Of a DNA stretch of 64,000 nucleotides, positions 45,683 to 59,200 are shown one piece after another (position 1 is the stretch's first letter; every line of letters starts with the position of its first letter). Source of the DNA: Sorghum bicolor. Lineage: Eukaryota; Streptophyta; Magnoliopsida; Poales; Poaceae. The notes below the pieces were generated by a model. The model was not told the DNA's origin. It saw nothing but the letters and a program-made list of their open reading frames with translations, and did no database searches. Location of the stretch: NCBI RefSeq assembly GCF_000003195.3, contig NC_012870.2, positions 37,168,377 through 37,232,376 on the forward strand. Direction: 5' to 3'. Position numbers and translations under genes: made by a program.

Positions 45683-48600
45683 AAGGGCCAGCTCCCAACC
45701 AGTATAGTACCTTCAAGGACTTCATGGACACAAAGCCCCCACCTTTCAGAGAAGCTGAAGAACCTCTTCAAGCTGAAGAATGGCTGAACACGGTGGAACA
45801 AAAGTTCCGCTTACTTCGGTTGACTGAAGGTTTGAACGCAGAATATGCAGCTCACCAATTGCAAGGACCGGCAGGCATCTGGTGGAATCAGTATCGGGAA
45901 GCTCTCCCAGCTGACACTGTGCTTGACTGGAATCTTTTCCGTGATGCTTTTAAAGGGCATTTCATTCCACCTGGTGTTATGGAGATGAAGCATACTGAGT
46001 TCATGCAGTTAACTCAGGGCAACAAGACTCTGAAGGAGTTTTTGCATGCTTTCAATCATTTGTCTAGGTATGCTCCTGAGTTTGTGAACACAGAGACGAA
46101 AAAGATTGCTAGTTTCAAGCGGGGTTTGGGCCCCAAATTGCTGAAGACTATGGGCCGCACTAAGTGTGCAACTTTCAATGAGTTTGTTAGTGATGCTCTC
46201 ACTCAAGAGAACTATAACACTGTGTACACTGCGACCAAGACTCGCAAGAGGGCTTTTGAGGCCGGGACAGGGTCATCTCAGTCCAAGGCTCCAGTGGCAG
46301 CTAAGCCACCGTTCCGTGCTCCAACGCCGAACCAGCGGTACCGCCCTCCGGTGAAGAAGAATCAGGCAAAGACGGGTTTTCGCAAGGGGTACTCTATTGC
46401 TCTTCCTAGGGGCAACACGGGTCCCAACTATGCCATGACTCCGCCTGCCAACCGTCCATGCTGGAACTGCAATCAGACCGGGCATTGGCGGAGCAACTGT
46501 CCTTACCCGCCAAAGAAGGGCAACCAAGGGAACGTCCGTCAGGGGCGTGTTCACTACACTACTGTGGAAGCAATCCCTGCTGGTGAGGTAGTCACGGCTG
46601 GTAAGTTTCTAGTTAACCAATATGATGCACTCATGCTTTTTGATTCTGGAGCATCACATTCCTTTGTGAGTTCTGAATTTGTGTCTAAGCATAGCATCAA
46701 GGCCATTACACTTGATAAGGGCAGTTATTGTATTAGTGCTGCGGGGAATGATATTTCTACCAATCAAGTGGTTTTGGGGGCAACTCTGGAAATAGGAGGC
46801 CGTCAGTTTCTTGCTGATTTGGTTGTTCTACCCGGTGTGGGCATAGATGTAATTCTAGGGATGAATTGGATGAGTGGTAACGGAGTTCTTATCGACACCA
46901 CCACTCGTGTAGTGATGTTGAAAGACCCAAATACCAAGGAGGCATTTCTAGTGCAACTCCCTCGTGATATTCAAATCCGTAGCACTGTGAATGCAGTTAC
47001 ATCTAAGGCTATTCATCCCGGTGGTGTGTGAGTTTCCGGATGTATTCCCTGATGATTTACCTAGGCTTCCTCTGGATCGGGATGTGGAGTTCAAAATTGA
47101 ATTGATTCCAGGTAGCACTCCTATCTCTAGAAGACCTTATAGAATGCCACCCAATGAATTAGCTGAGCTTAAGACCCAACTAAATGAGTTGTTGAAGAAA
47201 GGTCTTATTCGTCCTAGTTCTTCTCCTTGGGGTTGTCCGGCTATCTTTGTGAAGAAGAAGGATCAATCGTTGCGCATATGTGTGGACTATCGTCCCCTAA
47301 ATGCGGTGACTATCAAGAACAAATACGCTCTTCCTCATATTGATATTTTGTTTGATCAGTTGTCTAAAGCTAAGGTATTCTCCAAGATTGATTTGTGATC
47401 TGGGTACCATCAGATCAAGATCCGTCCTGAAGATGTACCTAAGACAGCTTTCTCGACGAGGTATGGGTTGTATGAGTACCTTGTCATGTCCTTCGGTCTT
47501 ACAAATGCACCTGCTCACTTCATGTATCTCATGAATTCGGTGTTCATGCCCGAATTGGACAAGTTTGTGGTGGTCTTCATTGATGATATCTTGGTATATT
47601 CCTGCAATGAAGAGGAGCATGCAGAGCATCTGCGTGTAGTGTTGTCGCGTTTGCGCGAACATCAGCTTTATGCCAAGTTTAGCAAATGCGAGTTTTGGCT
47701 AAAGAAAGTACCTTTCTTGGGCCATGTCTTATCTGAAGAAGGCATATCGGTGGATCCGGCTAAGGTGTAAGAAGTGCTGGATTGGAAAGTTCCAACTTCG
47801 GTACACGAGGTTCGGAGTTTTCTTGGTCTCGCTGGATATTATCGTCGGTTCATTCCCGAATTCTCAAAGATATCCAAGCCTATGACTCGTCTACTTCAGA
47901 AAGATGAGAAGTTTGTGTGGACACCTGAGTGTGAAGAGGCATTCCACAAGTTGAGGACATTGCTGACATCAGCTCCTGTCCTAGCTCAACCTGATATCGA
48001 AAAGCCCTTTGATGTCTTTTGTGACACGTCGGGCATTGGTTTAGGCGGTGTGTTGATGCAGGAAGGTCGCGTAATCGCGTATGCCTCACGCCAACTTCGA
48101 AAACATGAGGTCAATTACCCTACTCATGACTTAGTATTGGCAGCAGTGGTTCATGCTTTGAAAATTTGGAGGCATTATTTGCTGGGTAATCTATGTAATA
48201 TCTACACCAATCACAAGAGCCTCAAGTATATCTTCACTCAACCTGAACTGAACATGCGATAGCGAAGGTGGCTTGAGTTGATTAAAGATTATAATCTCCA
48301 AGTGCACTATCATCCGGGCAAGGTAAACGTGGTGGCGGATGCCTTGAGTCGGAAAGCGCACTGTCACTCAATCCAAGTGGAAGAACCGTTGTTGTCACAT
48401 CTTATGCATCCACTTGTGCTCAACCAGATTTCTCTGGAAAGTACCATTCGCAATCGAGTCATCGAATTGCAGCAGACAGATGTAGGTATCCACCATATTA
48501 AGAGAAAAATGATGGAAGAAGAAACCAAGCATTTCCGGGTCGATGAGAACGGAATTCTTTGGTTCAAGGATCGACTTGTGGTTCCGAAAGACCGTGAGCT

Positions 48601-49876
48601 GCGAAATCAGATCTTATCTGAGGCTCATTCATCCAAATTGTCTATCCATCCTGGTAGTAGCAAGATGTATCAGGATCTGAAACCATTGTTTTGGTGGACA
48701 AAGATGAAGAAGGAGATCGCTGCTTTTGTCGCTCGTTGTGACAATTGTTGTCGTGTGAAGGCTGTTCACATGAAAGCTGGTTTGCTTCAACCCTTGTCAA
48801 TTCCTGGTTGGAAATGGGAAGAAGTTAGCATGGATTTCATCAGTGGACTCCCAACTTCTGTTAAGGGTTACGACTCCATCTGGGTAATTGTAGATCGTTT
48901 GACCAAAGTTGCTCGATTTATTCCAGTCCGAACTGACTATCGTCCACATCAGTATGCGGAGTTGTATTTCGAGCACATTGTTCGTCAGTATGGTGTGCCT
49001 CGAACAATCATATCTGATCGTGGACCACAGTTCACTGCTCGTTTTTGGGAATGTCTGCATGAGCAGATTGGTACTCATTTAGTCCGTAGCTCTGCTTATC
49101 ATCCCCAAACAGCTGGACAAACTGAACGAGTTAACCAAATCCTCGAAGACATGTTGAGGGCATGTGCTCTCTCTTCAAAAGTTTCTTGGGTTAAGTGGTT
49201 GCCATTAGCTGAGTTCTCCTACAACAATAGTTATCAAGAGAGTATAAAAATGGCTCCATTTGAAGCTTTGTACGGTCGAAAGTGTTGAACCCCGTTGAAT
49301 TGGGTAGAAGCTGGAGAACGAAGATTTTATGGCATCGATTTCGTGAACGAAGCAGAGCAGAAAGTCCGTACTATCCAGCAACATCTGGAAGCTGCTCAAG
49401 CTCGTTAGAAAAGTTATGCTGACAAGAGAAGGAAGCCGATGGAGTTTTCAGTTGGTGACCATGTGTACATCAAGGTGTCTCCGATGAAGGGTGTACAAAG
49501 GTTCGGAGTCAAGCGAAAGCTTGCACCTTGTTATGTGGGACCTTATCGGATTCTCGAAAAGAAAGGGAATGTGGCATACAAAGTTCAACTCCCAGTTGCG
49601 CTTCGAGCTATTTTCCCTGTCTTCCACGTATCACAATTAAAGAAGTGCCTTTGCGTACCGGAGGATAGAGTGGAAGTTCGAGATATCAAGTTAAAGTCAG
49701 ATCTGGTGTATGAGGAGAAACCCGTAGCGATTCTTGATCGCAAGGAACGGGAGATGCGTAATCGTGTGGTTCAGCTCTACAAGGTATTGTGGAGCAACCA
49801 TGGGGAAGAAGATGCCACTTGGGAGACGGAGGATTATTTAAAAGAAGTTTACAAAACAATCTTCGAAAATCAGTAA
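45683..49876 (+). pseudogene. gag-pol: Gag-Pol of element B, main part, with five stops and a frameshift
   Basis: This continues the gag cut at 36470. Domains in order: gag ([14 protein letters not shown]), zinc knuckle [14 protein letters not shown], protease [12 protein letters not shown] with FIDDILVYS, RNase H with [10 protein letters not shown], integrase with the HHCC site, DRGPQF and QTERVNQ, and a C-terminal chromodomain (YKVLWSNHGEEDATWETEDYL). A net 5-base deletion near 47015 shifts the frame between protease and RT. Stops follow at 47396 (TGA), 47768 (TAA), 48260 (TAG), 49286 (TGA) and 49406 (TAG). Where A or C can be compared, each is a C-to-T change. RNase H reads DTSG where A and C have DASG. 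The element cannot make a full Pol. Confidence 0.9.
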
Positions 49877-49882
49877 GCTTTC

Positions 49883-49918
49883 AAATCTCGGGACGAGATT
49901 TTTGTAAGGGGGGAGGGC
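49883..49918 (+). other. Hairpin and polypurine tract of B
   Basis: AAATCTCG-GGA-CGAGATTT at 49883-49901 is followed by AAGGGGGGAGGGC at 49906-49918, which abuts the 3' LTR. It is equivalent to 30682-30719 in C. Confidence 0.8.
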
Positions 49919-52900
49919 TGTAACACCCCAGTGTTATGGTGCATTGATCATGTGCATAGCATGAGCATCATCATCCATTCAAAGCATCCATGATCATCAT
50001 CTACCTTGAGCCATGTCATTCTATGCAAAAATGTGTTTAAATTGCTTAAATAGGCTTCCTATGCTTATGTTTGAGTGAACCATGTTTGTGTTTGTGCTTA
50101 ATGCCTTGGTAATTAGTTTATCTATGCTTAACTTGACTTTGGGAACAATGTTCTTGTTGATCACTTCTCCAAAATATGCCTTTAAGTCATACTTATGCAA
50201 ATAGGCCCTAGAAACCTATTTTGCTTAGGCTTTTAAAAAGTGTTTCATAAAATGTTTGCATGTCAAAACTTTCTACAGCAAAGTTGTAGCAAATTTTATA
50301 AGGAACAAAAGTGACCCACAAGGCAGATTTGGGGCTGTTTCCAACACTTAGAAAATTTTCTAAGTCTGGAATCACTGCAGTTTGCTCAAGGGGGTATTCT
50401 TCATCTTCCAGTTTGAATTCTAGGCCGAATCAAGCCTTGATCTAGTAAGCAATGTTGGAGTACTCATGTAGCTCTCCAGCATGGAGCAATTAGCCAGCAA
50501 AATCATCGAGTGGTTTAGGAGTTAATCGTCGAGCAAAATCGAGTTTCAGTCGGTTTGGGAACTGAATGGAGCCGCCGTCAGACAGGGGGAGCTCGCTGGT
50601 GTTGCCGCGTGTCTGGACCCGTGGCGTCCGTACGTCGCCGTTGGTCCTGCACGTCAGTCCTCGACGCGTCCTTCAGCTCGCCACGGCGCCCCCGGTCGCG
50701 TGGACAGCGCCATTCCACTCCCGGTTCCCTCTCTCTCGCGTGCGTCGTCGTCTCCGCGTCGCCGCCGTTGCTTCGGCGAGCTCGCGCGCGCGTGTCTCCT
50801 TGTCTCCCATCAAGCAACTCCGTGCAGTGCTCCGCAAGCCTCTCCACTCCACCGTCGTCAAGTTGGCTGCAACTGCCGAGCCTCGGTGAGCCCGCATTGC
50901 CTTCTCCGCCGCGAGCTTGCCTCGCCGGAGTTCCACCATGGCCACCGGCGTCGTGGCCAGGGCTCTGTAGCCCACCATTCTTTCTCATTCTTGTTCCAAA
51001 AGCTCCGCTAGGTCACGCTGATGCTCGTCCGCATCCTCTTCCGCTCTGTCTCCGGCCAGAGACGCCGGCGGTCGGCCGCGCACCATCGCCGTGCCGCCAT
51101 TCGCGAGGGCGAGGTGCCTAGAGTCCGGTAGAGTTAGGGTTTTGGGTACCGCTCGATGCGGAATGCGGTGGAGAGCACGATGGTGCCCTTGGCCAGCGCC
51201 GAGACCTCGCCGTCGACGAGATCTCCGGCGGTCAAGTCGCGCCTCTGCTTTCGGGTCGCTGGCAGGTGGGGTCCGTTGACTCGCGGGTCCCCTCTGTCAG
51301 TCTCTCTTTCTTCTTTGTTTAAATTAGGGTTTGAGCTGTTTTTGCAAAAATCATATCTCCTGTTTCTGAGATCCAAAAATTGTGAAACCAATTTTGTGTT
51401 GTTCCATGAGATGGCTAGTTTTTAATAAAAATATAAAATGAACCATGTTTTCTGGGAAAATATTTATTAAGGATTTAATCTTGTTATTCATGGATAAATT
51501 CATATCTCTGGTTATATTGCTTAGTTTACTCTGAAAATTTTGTAGTAGTCTCTGTATGGTATTAGAGTGCTTTGGTAAATATTTCATGATTTTTGGTGTA
51601 CTGCAGCTTTGATATGCAATTTATGGTTGAAATGTGGCTTGTTTCCTTAATTAAATCATATAAAATAATTGGTGCTTATGCTGGTGCTCTACTTTGGTAG
51701 TAAACATGTTCATGGTATTTCTCATATAAAAATAATCTGAAATCTGTTGTTTGGTACCATATAAGTCATGTTTCTGAATTTATGAAATAAGAGCCTTGGC
51801 ACATGTTAAATACATATCTTTATTTTGGCTTGTGCAATTGCTCTGAAATTTTTATGGTGATGCTTTGGTGCTATACTTGTGCCTCTGTAATTTGTGTAGA
51901 TTTTTCTGAGCACTTTGACTAGTACCTTGTAATTATGCCCTTTTCTAAAATTAATTAATAAATGCCTTGTTAAGTAAATATTTGAGGGTTATCATTTGGT
52001 GTTCTGGTAACCTGGTGATCTGCTTGTGCTCATAAGCCATGTGGTTGGCATGGTCTATGTCTTGGTCATGTCATCAATTAATTAATTAAAGGGGTTAAAA
52101 GCTGTCTGGACAGCAAGGGAATAATTTAACTTTTGATTAAAGATAACTTGCTTTTCTGGGAACTTGTCTAAATCAAAGTTGTTGTAAACTTATTGAACTA
52201 GTTGTGGTTTAAATTTGGGATCATTTGGTCCAGTAGTTTGAAAGTTATGGCTGTTCCAAGTTAGGTTCCAGAAATAGGTGCTCTCTGTTTTTCTGGGACA
52301 GAACCTGGAACTTTGTTTAAATGACTGGTTTAATGTATGAATTATGCTGTGATGTTTAAAGATTATTTGTAGACAATTTCATAAGCTTTCCAGAATGTCT
52401 TTACTTATATTTGTTGGACCTGTCTATCATTAGTTATAATTTATTTACTGAGTATACTTGTTTTGTGTGCTTGCTGTTTTAGTATCATGATAGGCTTTGG
52501 GCTAAGTTAACTTATTAACTTGTGTGAGATTGTTATAACTTTTGCCCCGTAAATGAGTGTCCAGTAAGTTACTTGTGCTATCAAGCATGCATCTTTAGCA
52601 TGTGCATCTTCTTATTATTCGGGCATGCAATAGGTGCATCGGACGCGACAGCCTCCTTCGATCTGCAAGCGAATCCCGAAGGCCAGGAGGGCAACCAGAA
52701 GTTGGAGGTCCAGCAAGTCGGACCCGAGGAGCCAGAAGAAGAAGTTGAGTGCCCGAATCACGAGCCGACGTCGTTTGTGAAAGGCAAGCCCCAGAGCATT
52801 CTAAGTCTCCCTTTATCTTCGAAAGTTTACTTAATATGTTATATCTATTGCTGCATTAAGTTTAGGAGTTGGGATGAAAACATTTCCTGTACTTTATTCC

Positions 52901-54281
52901 ATCCTTGTCCAGATAATTTATCCTACCCTGGTTGTAGAGTCAGGATCGAGTAGCAGCTTAGCCATGCTCTAATCGGTAGAAGTCGGGTGATATCCTGTCA
53001 CCTGCGCGATATAGGGTTATGTCGGATCACGATGGTCTATATGTGCTATCGTGGATGGAACCGGATTAATTTGACTTAAGCCGGGCGGAGTTTTGCAAGT
53101 TTGTAGTAACTCCGTCTGTGGCAGCTAAGGACCGATCGTTGTACGTCCTCTTGTCATGTTGAACGCATGCCTGACACTTAGTTGGCCGGATAACTCGTTC
53201 CGACCGCGAAGCCGAGTAGTATGACTCAGGCCGGAAGACCGGCAAGTATAAAGTGCGCACTACCGGAGGAAGTGCGGTGTGCGGCGGACCATTGGCGTAA
53301 GTCCAAAGGCAGGTGAGTTAAAATTCCTGACCTCCCTGGCAGAGTGGTAGCCCTGGGAGTGCGGCGCTGATCGGAGCCGCGATTCCTGAGTTGTACCAAA
53401 GGTGACCCGTTGGCTCTCCGGCAGGGGATGCTTGGGTGAGTGCTAGGAATAACCCTCCAGCTGGATAGGAATTCGATTCGAATCGCCGTCTCTCCCGGTT
53501 AGTGAGAACTTGACAGAGCAGCGGCAAACGTAGCATTCACTAATGAATTGGTTCATGATAATGATGATAGCAAGAAGAACACACGATGAATTTAATATTG
53601 TTATTATTGTTTGCAATAATCAAGTGATGTGTTGTAGTACAGGTGCTAATCTAGTGGTAGGCTGATGAATAAATATGATGCTCTCAAATTAACTTAGTCG
53701 TAAGTTTAGCTTTTGGCAAAAGGGTGAGTCAGCCAGCTCCACTTTATATCAAGCTTTGCATGATCCTTGGTGTCTTTTATGTTTTACTAGACGGGAAAGT
53801 CTAGCTGAGTACATTCTCGTACTCAGGGTTTATTTCCCACCTGTTGCAGATGACATCTTTTATGACGGCTTCTGCAAGACCTGTCTCCATCCCGCTGGGG
53901 ATGAGGACTAACCGTTGGGCACGGTTCTCTAACAATCTCGCCTCTGATGCTTTTGGAAGGATGGTGTAGACTCTGGCAGTAACTCAAACTTATGAACTGA
54001 ACTTTGGAAAGTGTGTGTAACTATTTTGCTTCCGCTACTTCGAACAAGTGTTGTAATAACTTAATACTCCGATGTGGTGCCGCTTCGTTGGCAATGAATG
54101 ACTATGTAACATTCGTTGTGTTTATGTTGAACTATTACGATCTTGGTTTGTTGCAAGTTGGTTTGAAGTCCTTCGTGATTTTAATTGACTACCAGGATTA
54201 TATGGGCTCAAGTTTGGAAACTTGATTGCTTGGCGATCGTTTCTGCACTTGAACTCTTATAATTTGGTCGGTTCTGTGACA
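49919..54281 (+). repeat. 3' LTR of element B (about 4.36 kb)
   Basis: TGTAACACC...CTGTGACA, paired with 15520-19923. It lacks about 46 bases present in the 5' LTR near its start and differs in the 50640-50700 segment. It is followed by TGTCG and the second half of the A leader. Confidence 0.9.
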
Positions 54282-54819
54282 TGTCGCTAGATTTAAATTA
54301 TGCAACGTCGCACCTACGATCTGGTAAGTGTGAGCTGTGAGAGCATGATCGTCCAAACGGCGGTCTAGGGGAGTGTTCGCGGTGGTTTTCTGGAATGGTT
54401 ACATGTCAAAACCACGGAACCACGAAAGAAACTTAATTGGGGAGCATTAAATTCTCGGGTAGCTGTGGTGTCATTGTTTGTGCATGTTGGGCATGTCCGA
54501 GCAATGTGCACTTAGTTTACTGCTTTCTTGAGTGATATATTGGGAACTGTTGGGCTGAAATGAAGTTTTCTGTAGGTACTCTAACAGCGCACGTGTAAAC
54601 CGATAGTTATCGTATCGAGAGACGAATGTATGCCACCGTATATCCGTTAGAATATTAATTTTCTAAGTTTGTGAGGACGTACGGTTCGTGCATGCATCAT
54701 GTCGCATTCATACATACATTCTGTCTACTCCTTCCCTTACAATGTCGTCCCTTTTAATTAAATAAATGTTGCTTAAACTAATCCTCTTTTACCCATGGTA
54801 TTCCTATTCCTTTCCACAG
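54282..54819 (+). other. Element A leader, second part
   Basis: Noncoding. It contains the donor-like G|GTAAGTG (GT at 54324-54325) and ends CCTTTCCACAG immediately before the orf0 ATG at 54820. A putative intron 54324-54819 would be 496 bases. A donor joined to the gag acceptor (56266) would remove orf0. Confidence 0.7.
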
Positions 54820-55905
54820 ATGGACGCACCCGCTTCACCCCGTCCCAGTGACACGTTCTTGCGCGAGTTTGGCACTCCTACCCTGCTCTAGAGAGTGTTA
54901 CAGACTGTCGGGTATACTGAGCCACCTCAGTATTCCTGGTGGGAGTTGGAGGGCACGGGAGGGATACAGTGGTTTGCTGTGCAGGGAGTTGTCCCTCCAC
55001 ATGGGGACAAGCCTGCATGGACAGGCTGGACTTGTAGCTCAGATGGGCAGACTCCCTGGGAGGCAGCTCAGGTTGCAGCCCAGACTATCCTTCTCGATAT
55101 CTGTCAGAGGTGTGGTGATGAGCTGATGGGTGGACCAGCGGCCTCCATTACCCGTGCTAACCCAGCAGCAGCGGAGTGGAAGCTGGCTGATGGTTGTGCT
55201 TTGGTTCGAGGCAGGGGATAGAGAGCTGAGAGTTCTAGTCCTGCTATGAGTGCTATGATGGCTGTGCTCAAGCTGATCAGTCAGCGAGAGGACACCTATG
55301 CACAGGTGATGGTAGCTGTTCGCCGAGCTCAGGAGATGCAACGGAAGGCTGAAAAGCGTGCTCGCAAGTTTCGCAAGCAAGCTAGACTCCTGGAGCAAGC
55401 TCAGAAGGACCGCAATGACTGGGAAGACATTGCGGAGTACCGTAGGCAGCAATGGGTGATGGCCATTAGAGACAGAGATCATAAGCAGGATCAGATGAGT
55501 CAGTTAGCTAGAGAGAAGGAGACAGTGCAAGAGCGCTTGGTGCAGATCACTCGTGAGAGGGACACTGCACTCCGTGTGTCGGAGAACAGGCGTAGAGCAT
55601 GGGAGATGCACCGAGTTCAGTCGCTTGAGCGGGAGAACTATCTGCAGGATCAGATTGAGGCTGGTCTTGTGGGGATTCACTGCCTCAACAACCTGCTACA
55701 CCCTATTCCTCGCCCTATACCCGAGTATCCAGAGGTGGGACCTCAGGTGATTGTGGCCGATGATGATGGTATGGAGGTCGATGGACCAGCGGCAGCTGCA
55801 CCACTTTTGCACGAGGACGTGGAGGACGAGGAGCTTGAGCCTGTTAGCGACGAGGATGGAGAGGCGATCTTCGATGCTGACTCGGACGAAGAGCCTGTAG
55901 TGTAG
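54820..55905 (+). pseudogene. orf0 of element A (two premature stops)
   Basis: Collinear with orf0 of B over 361 codons. Stops occur at codon 24 (TAG at 54889-54891; B has TGG) and codon 134 (TAG at 55219-55221; B has GAG). Codon 223, the site of the B stop, is CAG here. The N-terminal tryptophan-rich domain, coiled coil (about 157-302) and acidic tail are all recognisable and otherwise well conserved with B. Because the stops in A and B are at different codons, the common ancestor had an open orf0. Confidence 0.8.
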
Positions 55906-56266
55906 GGAGTAGTGGGTAGTGTCTGGTGGGGATCCTTTGTAGTCTGGCAGCTAGCGGTGATGCTTTTGTACCCATGTTGTAATCCGGAGCTTTGACCTTG
56001 ACTCATGGCATGTACTGTGATGGTGTAATAACTTTATGGACCCGATGTGCAATCTTAACATGTTTGTTATGTTATGACGATGTTTCCCATGGTGGTGCAT
56101 ATTGCGGATATCTCTGTCATGTGTTGGATTGGTGATGTTGTTTTGTGGAATTGAATTATTGTGCCTTTTCTGTAAAGTTATTCTCTCGAATACTTTCAGG
56201 CATAAATATAAGTTCTTCTGCGGCAAATCTTGTCATCATCAATGCTCACTGACTGTGTCTTTACAG
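55906..56266 (+). other. Spacer between orf0 and gag in A
   Basis: Noncoding, collinear with 35945-36304 of B. It ends GTGTCTTTACAG abutting the gag ATG. Confidence 0.6.
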
Positions 56267-59200
56267 ATGTCTCGTGGCACCCGAGGTACGGAACAGCGTG
56301 CAAACATGAATCCACCTCCTCCTCCTCCACCACCCAATGCTGCTGAGTTAATGCAAATGATGGTGGACAATCAGAGAATGCTCACTGAGACCATCAATCG
56401 GATGGTGAATCAGGGTGATCGTAATGCACATGAAGGGCCAGCTGCTAACCAGTACAGTAGCTTCAAGGACTTCATGGATACAAAAACCCCACCTTTCAGA
56501 GAAGCTGAAGAACCCCTTCAAGCTGAAGAATGGCTGAACATGGTGGAACAAAAAATCCGCTTGCTTTGGTTGGCTGAAGGTTTGAAGGCAGAGTATGCAG
56601 CTCACCAACTGCAAGGCCCAGCAGGCACCTGGTGGAATCAGTATCGGGAAGCTCTTCCAGCCAACACTGTGCTTGACTGGAGTCTGTTCCGTGATGCTTT
56701 TAAAGGGCATTTCATTCCTCCTGGTGTTATGGAGATGAAACATACCGAGTTCATGCAGTTAACTCAGGGCAACAAGACTTTGAAGGAGTATTTGCATGCT
56801 TTCAATCATTTGTCTAGGTATGCTCCTGAGTTTGTGAACACTGAGACGAAAAAGATTTCTAGTTTCAAGCGGGGTTTGGGTCCCAAGTTGCTGAAGACTA
56901 TGGGCCGCATTAAGTGTGCAACATTCAATGAGTTTGTCAGTGATGCTCTCACTCAAGAGGACTATAACACTTTGTACACTGCGACCAAGACTCGCAAGAG
57001 GGCTTTTGAGGCCGGGACAGGGTCATCACAGTCCAAGGCTCCAGTGGCAGCTAAGCCACCGTTCCGCGCTCCAACGCCTAACCAGCGGTACCGCCCTCCG
57101 GTGAAGAAGAATCAGGCCAAGACGGGTTTTCGCAAGGGGTACTCTGTTGCTCTTCCTAGGGGCAACACGGGTCCCAACTATGCCAACACTCCACCTGCCA
57201 ACCGTCCGTGCTGGAACTGCAATCAGACCGGGCATTGGCAGAGCAACTGTCCTTACCCGCCAAAGAAGGTCAACCAGGGGAACGTCCGTCAGGGGCGTGT
57301 TCACTACACCACTGTAGAAGCAATCCCTGCTGGTGAGGTAGTTACGGCTGGTAAGTTTCTGGTCAATCAACATGACGCACTTGTGCTTTTTGATTCAGGA
57401 GCATCGCATTCTTTTGTGAGTTCTGAATTTGTGTCTAAGCATTATATCAAGGCAATTACACTTGATAAAGGCAGTTATTGTATTAGTGCTGCGGGAAATG
57501 ACATTTCCACCAATCAAGTGGTTTTGGGGGCTACTCTGGAAATAGGAGGCCATCAGTTTCTTGCTGATTTGGTTGTTCTACCCGGTGTGGGCATAGATGT
57601 AATTCTGGGGATGAAGTGGATGAGTGGCAATGGAGTTCTTATCGACACCACCACTCGTGTAGTGATGTTGAAAGACCCAAACACCAAGGAGGCATTTCTA
57701 GTGCAACTCCCTCGGGATATTCAAATCCGTAACACTGTGAATGCAGTTACATCTAAGGCTATTCAGGACATTACGGTGGTGTGTGAGTTCTCGGATGTTT
57801 TTCCTGATGATTTACCCAGGCTTCGTCCGGATCGGGATGTGGAGTTCAAAATTGAATTGATTCCCGGTACCGCTCCTATCTCAAGAAGACCTTATAGAAT
57901 GCCACCCAACAAATTAGCTGAGCTTAAGACCCAACTGAATGAGTTGTTGAAGAAGGGTCTTATCCGTCCTAGTTCGTCTCCTTGGGGTTGTCCGGCTATC
58001 TTTGTGAAGAAGAAGGATCAATCTTTGCGCATGTGTGTGGACTATCGTACCCTAAATGCGGTGACCATCAAGAACAAATACCCTCTTCCTCGCATTGATA
58101 TCTTGTTTGATCAGTTGTCTAAAGCCAAGGTATTCTCCAAGATTGACTTGCGATCTGTGTACCATCAGATCAAGATCCGTCCTGAAGATGTACCTAAGAC
58201 AGCTTTCTCGACGAGGTATGGGTTGTATGAGTATCTCGTCATGTCTTTCGGGCTTACAAATGCACCTGCCCACATCATGTATCTCATGAATTCGGTGTTC
58301 ATGCCCGAATTGGACAAGTTTGTGGTGGTCTTCATTGATGATATCTTGGTATACTCCTGCAATGAAGAGGAGCATGCAGAGCATCTGCGTATAGTGTTGT
58401 CGCGTTTGCGTGAACATCAGCTTTATGCCAAGTCTAGCAAATGCGAGTTTTGGCTGAAGAAAGTACCTTTCTTGGGCCATGTCTTATCTGAAGAAGGCAT
58501 ATCGGTGGACCCAGCCAAGGTGCAAGAAGTGCTGGATTGGAAAGTTCCAACTTCGGTACATGAGGTTCGGAGTTTTCTCGGTCTGGCTGGATATTATCGT
58601 CGATTCATTCCCGAATTCTCAAAGATATCTAAGCCTATGACTCGTCTACTTCAGAAGGATGAGAAGTTTCTGTGGACGCCTCAGTGTGAAGAGGCATTCC
58701 ACAAGTTGAGGACATTGCTGACCTCAGCTCCTGTTCTAGCTCAGCCCGATATCGAGAAGCCTTTCGATGTCTTTTGTGACGCATCAGGCATCGGTTTAGG
58801 CTGTGTGTTGATGCAAGAAGGTCGCGTTATCGCGTATGCCTCGTGCCAACTTCGAAAGCATGAGGTCAATTACCCTACTCATGACTTAGAATTGGCAGCA
58901 GTTGTTCATGCTTTGAAAATCTGGAGGCATTATTTGCTGGGTAATCTGTGTAATATCTACACCGATCATTAGAGCCTCAAGTATATCTTCACTCAACCTG
59001 AACTGAACATGCGGCAGCGAAGGTGGCTTGAGTTGATTAAGGATTATAATCTACAAGTGACTATCATCCGGGCAAGGCGAACGTGGTGGCGGATGCCTTG
59101 AGTCAGAAAGCGCACTGTCACTCAATCCAAGTGGAAGATCCGTTGTTGTCACATCTTATGCATCCACTTGTGCTCAACCAGATTTCTCTGGAGAGTACTC

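Larger units (their letters stand above)
15520..54281 (+). mobile_element. Element B: Tekay-like chromovirus nested in A, hosting C and G
   Basis: B has two LTRs, PBS, leader, orf0, gag-pol with chromodomain, and a PPT. It is split by C (with its TSD 20655-34771) and by G (36471-45682). Without these it would be about 15.4 kb. Flanks are TGTCT on the left and TGTCG on the right. The uninterrupted paralogous sequence at 20203 reads TGTCGCTAG, so the likely TSD is TGTCG with one change. Coding parts carry six premature stops and a 5-base net deletion, so it is no longer autonomous. Confidence 0.9.
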
